A DNA stretch of 64,000 nucleotides from Marinobacter sp. (GCA_022565395.1 JAIUMV010000005.1:1-64000), one strand, 5' to 3'. Numbered from the stretch's first letter, positions 8,381-17,431 are shown. Notes: generated by a model not told the origin, from the letters alone. Made by a program: numbers and translations.

Positions 8381-8944
8381 TCAGTCCCGGAAGGGACAGT
8401 CCACCAGATGATCATTCACCATACCCGTGGCCTGCATGAAGGCATAAACGATGGTGGGGCCGACAAAGTTGAACCCGCGTTTTTTAAGGGCTTTTGACAT
8501 GGCTTCCGCTGCCGGGGTGGTCACGGGCACCTCCGCCATGGTGCGCCAGTGGTTGCGAATGGGTTCGCCATCCACAAAATCCCACAGAAAGTCCCGGAAG
8601 GATTCCCCCCGTTCCCGGAACGCGAGCAGACCGCGTGCGTTGCGGATAATGGACTCCACTTTCAGCCGGTTACGGATAATGCCGGGGTTTTGCAGTAAAT
8701 CCTGAATTTTCCCCTCATCATAGTGAACGATTTTTTCCGCATCGAACTGGTCGTAAGCCTCCCGGTAGCTGTCCTGCTTGCGCAGGATGGTGATCCAGCT
8801 CAGGCCCGCCTGCTGGCCGTCCAGGCAGAGTTTCTCGAACAGTGCCTGTTCATCCCACTCGGGTCGCCCCCAGACATGGTCATGGTAATGCACGTACAGC
8901 GGGTCAGTGCCGCACCAGGGGCAGCGTTTTTCGGTCATGTTCAT
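8381..8944 (-). CDS. tag: DNA-3-methyladenine glycosylase I (Tag)
   Basis: A 187-residue DNA repair glycosylase that removes 3-methyladenine from alkylated DNA. The E. coli enzyme has the same size. Zinc ligands and base-pocket residues are visible: KRCPWCGTDPLYVHYHD at the N-terminus (Cys and His ligands), WGRPEWDEQALFEKLCLDGQQAGLSW, GFNFVGPTIVYAFMQATGMVNDH and a terminal HLVDCPF supplying the last His and Cys ligands. The start could be Met1 at 8944 or Met3 at 8938. It is convergent with the metallophosphoesterase and downstream of the symporter on the same strand, separated from it by a terminator. Confidence 0.96.
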   Translation of the reverse strand: MNMTEKRCPWCGTDPLYVHYHDHVWGRPEWDEQALFEKLCLDGQQAGLSWITILRKQDSYREAYDQFDAEKIVHYDEGKIQDLLQNPGIIRNRLKVESIIRNARGLLAFRERGESFRDFLWDFVDGEPIRNHWRTMAEVPVTTPAAEAMSKALKKRGFNFVGPTIVYAFMQATGMVNDHLVDCPFRD

Positions 8945-8956
8945 ACCCTCAAAACA

Positions 8957-8982
8957 ACAACGCCTCCCGAAGGAGGCGTTGT
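8957..8982 (-). terminator. Rho-independent terminator of the symporter gene
   Basis: An 11-bp stem (ACAACGCCTCC at 8957-8967 with GGAGGCGTTGT at 8972-8982) around a CGAA/TTCG tetraloop. On the minus strand it is followed by a T-rich tract (TGTTTTGAG). It lies 26 bases after the symporter stop. Confidence 0.85.
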
Positions 8983-9008
8983 GTTGGCTTCAATACCTGA
9001 TAACGCCC

Positions 9009-10355
9009 TTACAGGCTGGTGAAGAACACGACCAGCACGCCGATGGGCGCAACGTAACGGGCGATCAGGTTCCAGATACTGAAGTCATAGACATCCAGCC
9101 CCAGCTCCTTGCGCACACTCTCCTTGTCCAGGCACCAGGCCACAAACAGGATAACGCCAAGGCCGGTCAGCGGCAGCAGGAACTTGCTGGTCAGGGTATC
9201 CAAGAAATTAAAGATGTTCAGGCCCAGAATGGTGAAATCGCTCCAGACATTGAAGGACAGCAGGGCTGCAATGCCCAGGGCCCAGATGGCCAGACCGGCG
9301 ACTACCGTGGAGACCTGGCGGCTGAAGGGGGTGCGTTCCTCAATGAACTCCACCACCGGCTCCAGCAGGGAAATGGCAGAGGTGATGGCGGCAAAGGTCA
9401 GCAGGCAGAAGAAGGCGACGCCGACGACCCAGCCAGCGGTAATGTTGCCAAAGGCGACCGGCAGGCTGACGAAAATCAGGCCAGGGCCCTGGCCCAGTGC
9501 CAGGTCGTTGGCGAAGACGATGGGGAAGATGGCCAGGCCCGCAGCCAGGGCGATCACCGTATCCATGATGACAACGGTACGGGCGGACTGCAGCAGGCTG
9601 ATGTCCTCCCCCAGATACGACCCGTAGGCCATCATGATGCCCATGCCCAGCGACAGGGTGAAGAAGGCATGGCCCAGGGCCGCCAGCACCACGCCGCCGG
9701 TCAGCTGTGACCAGTCAGGCTTGAACATGAACTCCAGGGCTTGCTTGAAACCGCCGGTGGTCATGCCGTACAGCACCAGGAACACCAGCAGGATGCCGAG
9801 GGCCGGCATCAGGGTCTTGGCGGCGCGCTCCAGGCCTTGGGTGACCCCCATGGAAACGATACCAATGGTGGCGGCAATAAACAGGGTATGCCAGAAGATC
9901 ATTTTACCGGGGCTTTCCAGCATACCGTTGAACAGGGCACCAATACCGTCACCATCCTGGCCAGTGAAACTGCCGACTACGGCATCTTTGATATAGGCCA
10001 GTGACCAGCCACCGATCACACTGTAGAACGACAGGATCAGGAAGGCGGCCAGTACGCCGCTGAAACCCACCAGTATCCAGGCCTGGCTGCGATTGTTCTT
10101 GGCCGCCAGTTCCTGCATGGTGTTGATGGGGTTTTTCTGGCCACGACGGCCCAGCAACCACTCGGAAATCAGAATCGGCAGACCGATCAGGAAGATACAG
10201 CCGAGGTAGACCAGCACAAAGGCGGCGCCGCCGCTGTCGCCCACCATGTAGGGAAACTTCCAGATATTACCAAGCCCCACCGCAGAACCGGTGGCGGCCA
10301 GCACAAAGCCCATGCGGGAAGACCACTGGGCGTGAACCTTATTGGCTGGAGGCAT
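9009..10355 (-). CDS. sodium:neurotransmitter symporter family transporter
   Basis: A 448-residue LeuT-fold membrane protein with about 11 transmembrane helices. The diagnostic N-terminal segment is intact (WSSRMGFVLAATGSAVGLGN then IWKFPYMVGDSGGAAF), as in the bacterial NSS family that couples sodium entry to uptake of an amino acid or similar amine. The SNF signature residues around the unwound first helix are present. A good AAGGAG ribosome site precedes the ATG at 10355, and a strong terminator follows the gene. The substrate cannot be read from sequence; amino acids are the usual choice in this subfamily. Confidence 0.93.
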   Translation of the reverse strand: MPPANKVHAQWSSRMGFVLAATGSAVGLGNIWKFPYMVGDSGGAAFVLVYLGCIFLIGLPILISEWLLGRRGQKNPINTMQELAAKNNRSQAWILVGFSGVLAAFLILSFYSVIGGWSLAYIKDAVVGSFTGQDGDGIGALFNGMLESPGKMIFWHTLFIAATIGIVSMGVTQGLERAAKTLMPALGILLVFLVLYGMTTGGFKQALEFMFKPDWSQLTGGVVLAALGHAFFTLSLGMGIMMAYGSYLGEDISLLQSARTVVIMDTVIALAAGLAIFPIVFANDLALGQGPGLIFVSLPVAFGNITAGWVVGVAFFCLLTFAAITSAISLLEPVVEFIEERTPFSRQVSTVVAGLAIWALGIAALLSFNVWSDFTILGLNIFNFLDTLTSKFLLPLTGLGVILFVAWCLDKESVRKELGLDVYDFSIWNLIARYVAPIGVLVVFFTSL

Positions 10356-10420
10356 TCATGAACTCCTTTGTTCTGTTTTCTGGGCGCCAAAGCGCACGCT
10401 AGCATCAGATAAATGAGGCG

Positions 10421-10438
10421 AACCGGCCGGGGCCGGTT
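10421..10438. terminator. GC-rich inverted repeat, possible terminator after mgsA
   Basis: AACCGGCC and GGCCGGTT surround a GG centre, giving a nearly perfect 18-bp palindrome about 85 bases beyond the mgsA stop and 65 bases upstream of the symporter start. No U-run follows on the minus strand, so terminator function is uncertain. Confidence 0.35.
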
Positions 10439-10523
10439 CTATGGCAGTCATGATAGTTCAAAAAAGCGCGCAGCAGGCAGGGATTTACCGGGAAAAATTG
10501 GCAAAATACCTGCAGTTGCAGCG

Positions 10524-10967
10524 TTAAGCCGGCAGGCTGCGCTGGGTGTAGTCGCCGAAATCCGGTCGTTGGCTGCGGTGGTTGTCATCCGTCATGTAGG
10601 CCGAGGTGAGGATGAACTCGGCGGTGGCGCGGTTGCAGGCCACCGGGATATTCCACAGGGCGGCGATGCGCAGCAGGGCTTTGATATCCGGATCATGGGG
10701 CTGGGGCTCCAGGGGGTCCCAGAAGAACACCAGCAGGTCGATCTCGCCTTCGGCAATCTTGGCGCCGATTTGCTGGTCACCACCCAGGGGGCCGCTCAGC
10801 AGGATGTTGACATCTGTCCGGTTCAGATTCTGGGCGATCAGTTTGCCGGTGGTGCCCGTGGCGTAAAGCTGCAGGGGTGCAAAACGGGTTTTGTTGGCGC
10901 AGACCCACTCCACCAGTTCCTTCTTCTTATTGTCGTGGGCGACCAGGGCGACGCTCTTTACGGCCAT
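10524..10967 (-). CDS. mgsA: methylglyoxal synthase
   Basis: A 147-residue enzyme, close to the 152 residues of E. coli MgsA, that converts dihydroxyacetone phosphate to methylglyoxal and phosphate as a glycolytic bypass under phosphate limitation. Visible signatures are ALVAHDNKKKELVEW, the phosphate-binding ATGTTGKLI, SGPLGGDQQIGAKI, and the active-site block FFWDPLEPQPHDPDIKALLR containing the catalytic Asp and His residues. The AGGAG ribosome site is well placed. It is 63 bp downstream of the sortase-system kinase on the same strand and could be co-transcribed, but a functional link is not obvious. Confidence 0.95.
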   Translation of the reverse strand: MAVKSVALVAHDNKKKELVEWVCANKTRFAPLQLYATGTTGKLIAQNLNRTDVNILLSGPLGGDQQIGAKIAEGEIDLLVFFWDPLEPQPHDPDIKALLRIAALWNIPVACNRATAEFILTSAYMTDDNHRSQRPDFGDYTQRSLPA

Positions 10968-11030
10968 TGCGGGTGTCTCCTTGTGGAATGGAAAGTGGCA
11001 GTATAACCCGGTTGCTGCCGGTACTCAGGG

Positions 11031-13004
11031 TCAGGCTGGCAGTTGTATCTCAAACACCACCTCGTTTGCCTCCGGCAGATTGCGGGCACTGACCTGGCCG
11101 CGATGGAAACGGGTGATCAGCTGCACGATCTGTAAGCCCTGGCCGAGATGGCCTTCTTTGTGCTCCGCACGTATGGAGACAAAGGGTTCAAACAGGTCCT
11201 GGCCCATGGCCGCGGGCAGCGGTGGCCCCTCGTTGAACACCGACAGGCAATAGCCCTGGGGCGTGCGCTGTAAACCCAGCCTGATCAGTCCGCCGGGGGG
11301 GCAGAAGTCCCGTGCATTGTCCACCAGCTTGTCCAGCAGTTGCGCCAGCAACTCCGGCGAGCCCTGTATCGGGCAACCCTGAGCCGGGCCGTCATATTTG
11401 ACGCGGTGATCAAGGCACAGGCTCTGATAGGCGCCAGCGGCATGGGTCAGCATTTCCGCCAGATCAAAGGGCTCAGCTTCCACCTGATCAAAGCTTTGTT
11501 CCAGCCGCGCCGCTTCGCTCATGCCCTGCAGAATCTGGCTGAGACGGTCAACCGCTTGCTGTGCGCGGGTCAGGTACTGGCCTTGTTGGGCAACATCCGG
11601 TTCGTGGCTTAGATTGTCCAGAGATGATCTGACCACGGCGATGGGGGTTTTCAGCTCATGGCTCAGGCGGCGGGAAAAACTCTCAAGATAGTGGGTGTAA
11701 CCCTCCACCCTGGCCACCAGCTGGCCAAAATGGCGTGATAACTGGCCGAGCTCGTCGCCAGCGCCACTGGTAGCCATGGGCTGTAGTATGCGCCCGTCCG
11801 GGTCCACACTTGCGCTCACCGCCCTCTGCAAGCGGGTGATGCGCCAGGACAGCCAGCTTGCGTATCCGAGAAGAACCAGCAGCAGACCCACAATCAGCAG
11901 GGTGCTGCGGGCAATCACCCGGCCCAGGGTATTGCTGGACAGGGCCAGCAGATCATCCAGGGACTGCTGTAACAGCAGGGTGTGCCCGCTGACCGAGGTC
12001 AGACTCACCGCCAGAGTGGCGGGCTGCTCCCCCAGGCGCAACAACCCCTCGGAGGGCAGCGCCGGGAGCGCTGCCGGGCGTGGTTCCGGCAGCCGCAGGG
12101 CGCTGGGCTGCATGTGGCTGACCAGGCCGCGCAGGCCGTTGAGGACAATCTGCTCCACCACTTGCAGACTGCTGAGGCTATCGAAATCTGCGGTCGTGGT
12201 ATCACGGGGGTTACTGACCTGCGCCAGTGGCCAGCCGCCCGCTTCCAGCACCCACACATGCTGACCCGGATGCAGCAGGGGCGCCAGCTGGGCTTCCAGG
12301 GCCAGGTTGCGGTACTGCAGGCGGGTATCGGGGCCAGGCCCCAACGGCTCGCGGTCCGGCTGCGCTGAATGGACGGTAAAACCGGCGTGGCTGCCGGACA
12401 TGGGGCGGGGTAGCCGCAGCTCCACCTGATAGCCGCCTTCCACCAGCTCCCAGGCACCCCGCACCCGGTGATCCAGGCTGCCGTCTGGCAGGGCGCCGTT
12501 CAGTTCGCCCCGGGCCGCCGAGCGAACCAGGCTTTGGGTGGGCATGCCGTCAGCCCGCTGCCAGTAGAGGCGGATATGATCGTGGGGATGAGTGGGTTGC
12601 CATTCCTTGAAGGGTTGCACCTCACCCTCGGTCGCTACCCGGATCAGCAGGTACAGGTGTTCGGCATCCACGGCGGCCCGCCAGGCCACGGGACCGTCCA
12701 GCGGCAGCAGGCTGCCGGCGTCATCCAGCGCGCGAGGGCGGCCCGGCCAGTCGTCACCGTAACCGTCCAGTTGTTGCAGGGGGCGGGGCAGGGTTTCGGC
12801 GTAAAGCACCGGCCCCGGGCTGGCCAGTGGCCAGGGTTGCTCACTGTCGTAAAGTTGCCTGGCCAGGCGTTGATTCTGGGCGTGCAGTTGCGCCAGCGCC
12901 TGCTCTCTCAACGCTTCGTCCAGCTCCAGCACAAACTGGATGCCAGCCCAGGGCACCAGCAGGGTCAGCAAGCCTGCCAGCAGCAGCTGGCGTTGCAGAC
13001 TCAA
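11031..13004 (-). CDS. pdsS: dedicated sortase system histidine kinase (PdsS)
   Basis: A 657-residue membrane sensor kinase. A short N-terminal helix is followed by a long periplasmic region (about residues 25-335), a second helix (STLLIVGLLLVLLGYASWLS), a HAMP-like linker, HisKA with the phospho-His in RRLSHELKTPIAVV, and an HATPase domain with DNARDFCPPGG (N box) and GHLGQGLQIV (G box). Size and layout match the sensor of the proteobacterial dedicated sortase system. The start is TTG at 13004, because an in-frame stop lies two codons upstream. It is 3 bases after the response-regulator stop, so translation is likely coupled. The signal sensed is unknown. Confidence 0.88.
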   Translation of the reverse strand: MSLQRQLLLAGLLTLLVPWAGIQFVLELDEALREQALAQLHAQNQRLARQLYDSEQPWPLASPGPVLYAETLPRPLQQLDGYGDDWPGRPRALDDAGSLLPLDGPVAWRAAVDAEHLYLLIRVATEGEVQPFKEWQPTHPHDHIRLYWQRADGMPTQSLVRSAARGELNGALPDGSLDHRVRGAWELVEGGYQVELRLPRPMSGSHAGFTVHSAQPDREPLGPGPDTRLQYRNLALEAQLAPLLHPGQHVWVLEAGGWPLAQVSNPRDTTTADFDSLSSLQVVEQIVLNGLRGLVSHMQPSALRLPEPRPAALPALPSEGLLRLGEQPATLAVSLTSVSGHTLLLQQSLDDLLALSSNTLGRVIARSTLLIVGLLLVLLGYASWLSWRITRLQRAVSASVDPDGRILQPMATSGAGDELGQLSRHFGQLVARVEGYTHYLESFSRRLSHELKTPIAVVRSSLDNLSHEPDVAQQGQYLTRAQQAVDRLSQILQGMSEAARLEQSFDQVEAEPFDLAEMLTHAAGAYQSLCLDHRVKYDGPAQGCPIQGSPELLAQLLDKLVDNARDFCPPGGLIRLGLQRTPQGYCLSVFNEGPPLPAAMGQDLFEPFVSIRAEHKEGHLGQGLQIVQLITRFHRGQVSARNLPEANEVVFEIQLPA

Positions 13005-13007
13005 GGG

Positions 13008-13709
13008 TCAGCTCTCATGGGCGCTCCAGCGGTAGCCGTAGCCATAAGCGGTCTGTATGGCGTCGAAATGGGCGTCCAGCTGCTGGAATTTGCGGCGGAT
13101 GCGTTTGATGTGGGAGGTCACGGTGTTGTCATCCAGTACCGTGCTGGCGGCTTCCATCAGCTGGGTGCGGTTGCGCACATGGCCAGGATGGTTGACCAGG
13201 CTGTGCAGCATCCAGAACTCGGTGACTGTGAGGTCCACCGGTTGCTGATCCCAGTGGGCGCTCATGCGGTCCACATTTAATACCAGCCGCCCGCGCGCCA
13301 GCACCTCGTCCGGTCGCTGCTGCTGGTCGGCCCAGGCATCGGCCCGCCGTAACAGGGCGGTGACGCGGGCCAGCAGATGATCCAGGCTGATGTCCTTGGT
13401 GACATAGTCATCGGCTCCCAACCGCAGGCCAAACACCGAGTCCACGTCGCTGTCCCGAGCGGTCAGAAAGATGATGGGCAGGGTGGGGGACAGGCTGCGT
13501 AAATCCCGGCACAGGTCAAAGCCACCGTCCATCTCCTCGCCCAGCCCGACATCAATAATAGCCAGCTCCGGCAAGGTGTGGCGCAAGGCCTGCCAGGCGC
13601 TGGGGCGGTCCGCGTAGGTGGATACCCGAAACCCACGGCGCTCCAGAGCGGCGCAGTAATTCTCGCGGATGGCAGGCTCATCTTCTATGAGGGCGATATG
13701 GCGTTTCAT
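13008..13709 (-). CDS. pdsR: dedicated sortase system response regulator (PdsR)
   Basis: A 233-residue OmpR-type regulator. The receiver domain has the acidic pair in IALIEDEPA, the phospho-acceptor Asp in LAIIDVGLG, and the Lys in YVTKDISLD. The winged-helix output follows, with VTEFWMLHSLVNHPGHVRNR and the recognition region TVTSHIKRIRRKF. I chose the ATG at 13709, which gives the standard receiver N-terminus, rather than the longer frame starting at 13808. It is divergent from the sortase target gene at 13903 and most likely controls the intervening 190 bp. It forms a two-gene unit with the kinase. Confidence 0.9.
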   Translation of the reverse strand: MKRHIALIEDEPAIRENYCAALERRGFRVSTYADRPSAWQALRHTLPELAIIDVGLGEEMDGGFDLCRDLRSLSPTLPIIFLTARDSDVDSVFGLRLGADDYVTKDISLDHLLARVTALLRRADAWADQQQRPDEVLARGRLVLNVDRMSAHWDQQPVDLTVTEFWMLHSLVNHPGHVRNRTQLMEAASTVLDDNTVTSHIKRIRRKFQQLDAHFDAIQTAYGYGYRWSAHES

Positions 13710-13902
13710 GGGTATCTGGTCCGTCCGGACATTAATCACAGGCTTCCTATTTAACCACGGTGGGTGGCGCACGCAAGGCGTCACCGAGCTGCCGCCACAA
13801 TTGATCACATTTTTGCCCCGATTACGTCGGAATCTGCCACGGGAATGCCTGCCAGCCCGCTTTCAATAGGAGCGTCTACGGAACAATAAAGGATGTTGCA
13901 TC

Positions 13903-15990
13903 ATGGCAAAGCGCAGAGCAGAACAACAAGGTATGGCGGAGAGCCCCTGGCAGCGGGCGTGGCAGGGATTGGGATTGTGGCTGGCGGTGCTGCTGTTTTT
14001 CGCCGCCCAGGCACCTCTGGCGGAAGCACGGCAGCCCGGCAGTGGTGAGCTGCAGTTTGTGGGGGGTAGTGACACAACGGGGGGGCTGTTACTGTCCACG
14101 GACTATCAGGTGCAGGTCAGCGGCCTGCTGGCAGAAACCCGTTTGCAGCAGCGCTTCCGCAACCCGAGCCGGGAATGGCAGGAGGCGGTTTATGTGTTTC
14201 CCTTGCCTGCTGACGCCAGTGTGCATGGCTTGCGGATTAAAGCGGGTGACCGGGAAATCGTCGGCGAGATAAAACCCCGGGAACAGGTGCATCGCCAGTA
14301 TCGGCAGGCCCGGGCGGCGGGGCAGCAGGTGGCGGCGGTGGAACAGCAGCGCCCGAATCTGTTTACCACCCGCATTGCGAATATTGCGCCGGGTGCCCTG
14401 GTGACCGTTGAGCTGGACTATCAGCAACCGGTCAGCTACCGCAGCGGTGAGTTTGAGATCCGCCTGCCGACCACCCTGACGCCCCGTTTTATGCCGGGAG
14501 AGCCGTTGCTGGAGGATATTGAACCCGGCGCCTGGCAACAGGGCTGGGCCTTGCCGACGCCGCAGGTGCCGGATGCGGATCAGATCAGCCCCTTCACTGT
14601 GAGCCGGGACAGCCTGCCGGCAGACAGCCATCAGGCACGGGTCAGAATAAAACTTACTCCCGGCATTCCGGTGGACCGGGTGACCAGCCCCACCCATGCC
14701 CTGAGCAGTCAGTGGCAGGACCCTCATATTCTGGTGTCACCGCAACAGGGTGTTATCACCATGGACCGGGACCTGGTGGTGCGCTGGCAGGCGGTGCGTG
14801 GCCAGTCACCCCGGGCGGCGGTGTTCCACGAACACTGGCAGGGTGAGGACTATCTGATGGTCTTGCTGGTGCCGGGCCAGGTGGGCAGTGCGCGGGCCGC
14901 GCGGGAGCTGATCCTGGTGGTGGATACCTCCGGGTCCATGTCAGGAGAGCGCATGCGTCAGGCGCGGGAAGCGGTGTTGCAGGGCCTGGAAACCCTCACC
15001 CCCGCAGATCGTTTTGACATTATTGAGTTCAACAGCCACACCTATCGCCTGTTTGCAGCGCCCCGCCCGGCCACTGAGGCCAACCTGGCGACGGCCCGTC
15101 AGTTTGCCCGTGGTTTGCGGGCCCGGGGTGGCACGGTAATGGCGCCCGCGCTGCGGGCGGCCCTGATGGATCAACCCGCCGCAGAAGAAGCCAGCCATGT
15201 ACGCCAGGTATTGTTTATCACCGACGGCGCCGTGGGCAATGAAGCTGAGCTGCTGGCCCAGATCCACCGGGAACTGGGTGACGCGCGGCTGTTCACCGTG
15301 GGCATTGGTGCGGCCACCAACCAGTACTTCCTGCGGGAGGCGGCCCGTTTCGGTCGCGGTAGCTATACCGCCATAGACGGCGCCGGGGATGTAGCGCTGC
15401 GCCTGGCCAGTCTTTTGACGGCCATGCAGGCGCCGGTGTTGACGGATATTCAGCTGGACTGGCCCGGTCAGGGCGCGCACGAGGCTGCCTTCCCGGCCCG
15501 TCCGGGCGACCTGTTTCGCGGTGAACCCCTGGTGCAGGCGGTACGTGGTGTGGCCCCCCGTGGTCAGGTGATGGTCAGCGGGCGTCTGCCAGACGGTCAG
15601 CCGTGGCGTCAGCCCTTGTCTCTGGATCAGGCGGCACCGATGGTGGGCTTGCACCGCTACTGGGCGCGACAGCAGATTGATGCCTGGCAGGATGAGCAGT
15701 TCCAGGGCGTCAGTCGGGAGCAGATTCGTGAGCGGGTGCTGCCACTGGCGCTCCAACACCAGCTGGTTACCCCCTATACCAGTTTCATCGCCATTGACCG
15801 CACGCCGGTTCGGCCACTGGATGTACCCCTGCAGAGTGATGCGGTACCCAGCCTGCTGCCAGCGGACAACCAGCCCGGCATGCTGCGTTACCCGCAAACT
15901 GCAACGCCAGCGCCGCTGCTGATGCAGCTGGGTGGCGGCGGATTGTTGATGAGCTTGGTATTGCTGTGGCTACGGCGGAGGGCGGCGTGA
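13903..15990 (+). CDS. VIT and vWA domain protein, dedicated sortase target
   Basis: A 695-residue surface protein, the single substrate type of the dedicated sortase. It has an N-terminal membrane/signal segment (LGLWLAVLLFFAAQAPLAEA), a VIT domain (residues about 50-190), and a von Willebrand A domain with an intact metal site (VVDTSGSMSG near residue 345). The C-terminal sorting signal is a YPQTATP motif, a hydrophobic helix (LLMSLVLLWL) and a basic tail (RRRAA). The motif departs from LPXTG: Tyr replaces Leu and Ala replaces Gly. The ribosome site AAAGGA precedes the ATG at 13903. The stop overlaps the sortase start (TGATG), so the pair is translationally coupled. Confidence 0.9.
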   Translation: MAKRRAEQQGMAESPWQRAWQGLGLWLAVLLFFAAQAPLAEARQPGSGELQFVGGSDTTGGLLLSTDYQVQVSGLLAETRLQQRFRNPSREWQEAVYVFPLPADASVHGLRIKAGDREIVGEIKPREQVHRQYRQARAAGQQVAAVEQQRPNLFTTRIANIAPGALVTVELDYQQPVSYRSGEFEIRLPTTLTPRFMPGEPLLEDIEPGAWQQGWALPTPQVPDADQISPFTVSRDSLPADSHQARVRIKLTPGIPVDRVTSPTHALSSQWQDPHILVSPQQGVITMDRDLVVRWQAVRGQSPRAAVFHEHWQGEDYLMVLLVPGQVGSARAARELILVVDTSGSMSGERMRQAREAVLQGLETLTPADRFDIIEFNSHTYRLFAAPRPATEANLATARQFARGLRARGGTVMAPALRAALMDQPAAEEASHVRQVLFITDGAVGNEAELLAQIHRELGDARLFTVGIGAATNQYFLREAARFGRGSYTAIDGAGDVALRLASLLTAMQAPVLTDIQLDWPGQGAHEAAFPARPGDLFRGEPLVQAVRGVAPRGQVMVSGRLPDGQPWRQPLSLDQAAPMVGLHRYWARQQIDAWQDEQFQGVSREQIRERVLPLALQHQLVTPYTSFIAIDRTPVRPLDVPLQSDAVPSLLPADNQPGMLRYPQTATPAPLLMQLGGGGLLMSLVLLWLRRRAA

Positions 15991-16559
15991 TGCGTGGGCT
16001 GCTGGGTTTGTTTTCATTGGGATCTGCGCTATTGCTGCTGGTGGGGTTGTGGATTCCTGCCAAAGCCGTGGTGGCACAGCAGTTGTTGCATCGAGCCTGG
16101 GCTGAAACCCAGGCCAGCCAGACGCCGGTGCGGCCCTGGCCCTGGGCGGATACCTGGCCGGTGGCGCGGCTGACCTTTCCGGATCAGGGCCAGTCGCTGG
16201 TGGTGCTGGCGGGTACGGACGGCGGCGCCCTGGCGTTTGCCCCGGGTCATCTCACTGGCTCAGCCCTGCCGGGTGCTGGCGGCGAGGTGGTGATTGCCGG
16301 CCACCGGGATACCCACTTTGCCCTGCTGCGTCATGTCGCGACTGGCGAGCGCATTGACCTGCTGGCGGCGGACGGTGGCCGCTATCAGTACCGCGTCCAG
16401 CGCATTGCCATCGTTAACGCCGACCAGCAGGGCCTGGACCTGCTGCATGACCGCGACCGGTTGATTCTGGTGACCTGTTACCCCTTTGACGCTACCCACC
16501 CGGGTGGCCCGCTGCGCTATGTCATTGAAGCCGAGCGTGTTGATGGACAGCAGGTGTGA
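15990..16559 (+). CDS. class GN sortase
   Basis: A 189-residue membrane-anchored cysteine transpeptidase. One N-terminal helix (residues about 3-27) leads into the sortase beta-barrel. The catalytic triad is visible: His105 in IAGHRDTHF, Cys163 in LVTCYPF and Arg176 in GGPLRYVIEA. It should cleave the neighbouring VIT/vWA protein at its sorting motif and transfer it to an acceptor that is unknown for Gram-negative bacteria. The ATG overlaps the target's stop codon. Together with the divergent regulator and kinase this makes a complete dedicated sortase locus. Confidence 0.93.
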   Translation: MRGLLGLFSLGSALLLLVGLWIPAKAVVAQQLLHRAWAETQASQTPVRPWPWADTWPVARLTFPDQGQSLVVLAGTDGGALAFAPGHLTGSALPGAGGEVVIAGHRDTHFALLRHVATGERIDLLAADGGRYQYRVQRIAIVNADQQGLDLLHDRDRLILVTCYPFDATHPGGPLRYVIEAERVDGQQV

Positions 16560-16615
16560 GCAAGTATTTGTCCCAAACTGGCCGAAAGTCGTAGGCGCGG
16601 GGGCTGGGCAATTTC

Positions 16616-16633
16616 GGCGTACAGGTGTACGCT
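16616..16633. promoter_or_regulatory. FabR/DesT-like palindromic operator
   Basis: GCGTACA and TGTACGC surround a GG centre (16617-16632), with flanking G and T giving a pattern close to the FabR operator AGCGTACA-N2-TGTACGCT known upstream of fabA and fabB. It lies 25-41 bp before the start of a PlsC-type acyltransferase, which is a metabolically sensible target. A strong candidate, but a motif match alone. Confidence 0.55.
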
Positions 16634-16657
16634 TAAAGGGTGTTGGTGTATTTGGTA

Positions 16658-17413
16658 ATGATTATGGCGTTTATCCGCGTATTACTCGCCTGGCTGTATG
16701 TACTGCCGGTGTGTCTGGTGGCCATTGTACTGGCGTTGTTCCGCCCGTTTGATCCGTCCATCAATGTGGCCTGCGCCCGTTGGCTGAGCCGCCACGGAAA
16801 AGCCCTGCTGGGGCTGAAAACAATCGTCGAGGGGGCCGAGCATCTTAATCCTGATGGCCCTGTGGTGGTGATTGCCAACCATCAGTATAACGACGACCTG
16901 TTTGTGGTGGGGGATCTCCTGCCACCCCGCACGGTTGCCATTGGCAAATCCAGCTTGCGCTGGGTGCCGTTGTTCGGGCCGGCCTTCTGGTTGGCCGGTA
17001 ATATCCTCATCAAACGCGGTGACCGGGCACAGGCCGCTCAGGCCATGGCGGTTACCCGCGATGCCATCCAGCAGCAACGCAAAACGGTGCTGGTGTTTCC
17101 GGAAGGCACCCGGAACCATGGCGGGCCACTCGGCAACTTCAAGCAGGGCGCGTTTCGCACTGCCATCGATGCTGGCGTGCCCATCGTGATGATCTGTGTC
17201 CAGCCCTATGATCAGCGCACGTCAGGCTGGTTGGCCCGGCGGCAACCGGTGCGTATCCGGGTGTTGCCTGCCGTCAGTACTGAGGGCCTGACCCAGGAGG
17301 ATGTGCGCCGCCTGATGAAGCATTGCCAGCAGCAGATGCAGGCCGAGATCGACCGCCTGGCGGCTACCGATAGTTTCACCCCGCTGCGGCCCTCCAGCCA
17401 CGTGCTGGGCTGA
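16658..17413 (+). CDS. 1-acylglycerol-3-phosphate O-acyltransferase family protein
   Basis: A 252-residue membrane-bound PlsC-family acyltransferase for phosphatidic acid synthesis or lysophospholipid acylation. The N-terminal hydrophobic segment (residues about 5-30) is followed by the catalytic NHxxxxD block (IANHQYNDD, near residue 75), a GDRAQAAQA segment, the FPEGTRNHGG block near 148, and VPIVMICVQPYD. Possible starts are GTG 16640, ATG 16658 and ATG 16664. None has a well-spaced ribosome site, and 16658 is a compromise. A FabR-like palindrome sits directly upstream, suggesting regulation by membrane fatty-acid composition. It is distinct from the transporter-fused acyltransferase at 2544-4430. 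Confidence 0.85.
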   Translation: MIMAFIRVLLAWLYVLPVCLVAIVLALFRPFDPSINVACARWLSRHGKALLGLKTIVEGAEHLNPDGPVVVIANHQYNDDLFVVGDLLPPRTVAIGKSSLRWVPLFGPAFWLAGNILIKRGDRAQAAQAMAVTRDAIQQQRKTVLVFPEGTRNHGGPLGNFKQGAFRTAIDAGVPIVMICVQPYDQRTSGWLARRQPVRIRVLPAVSTEGLTQEDVRRLMKHCQQQMQAEIDRLAATDSFTPLRPSSHVLG

Positions 17414-17431
17414 TATTTTCTGATACTCCTG

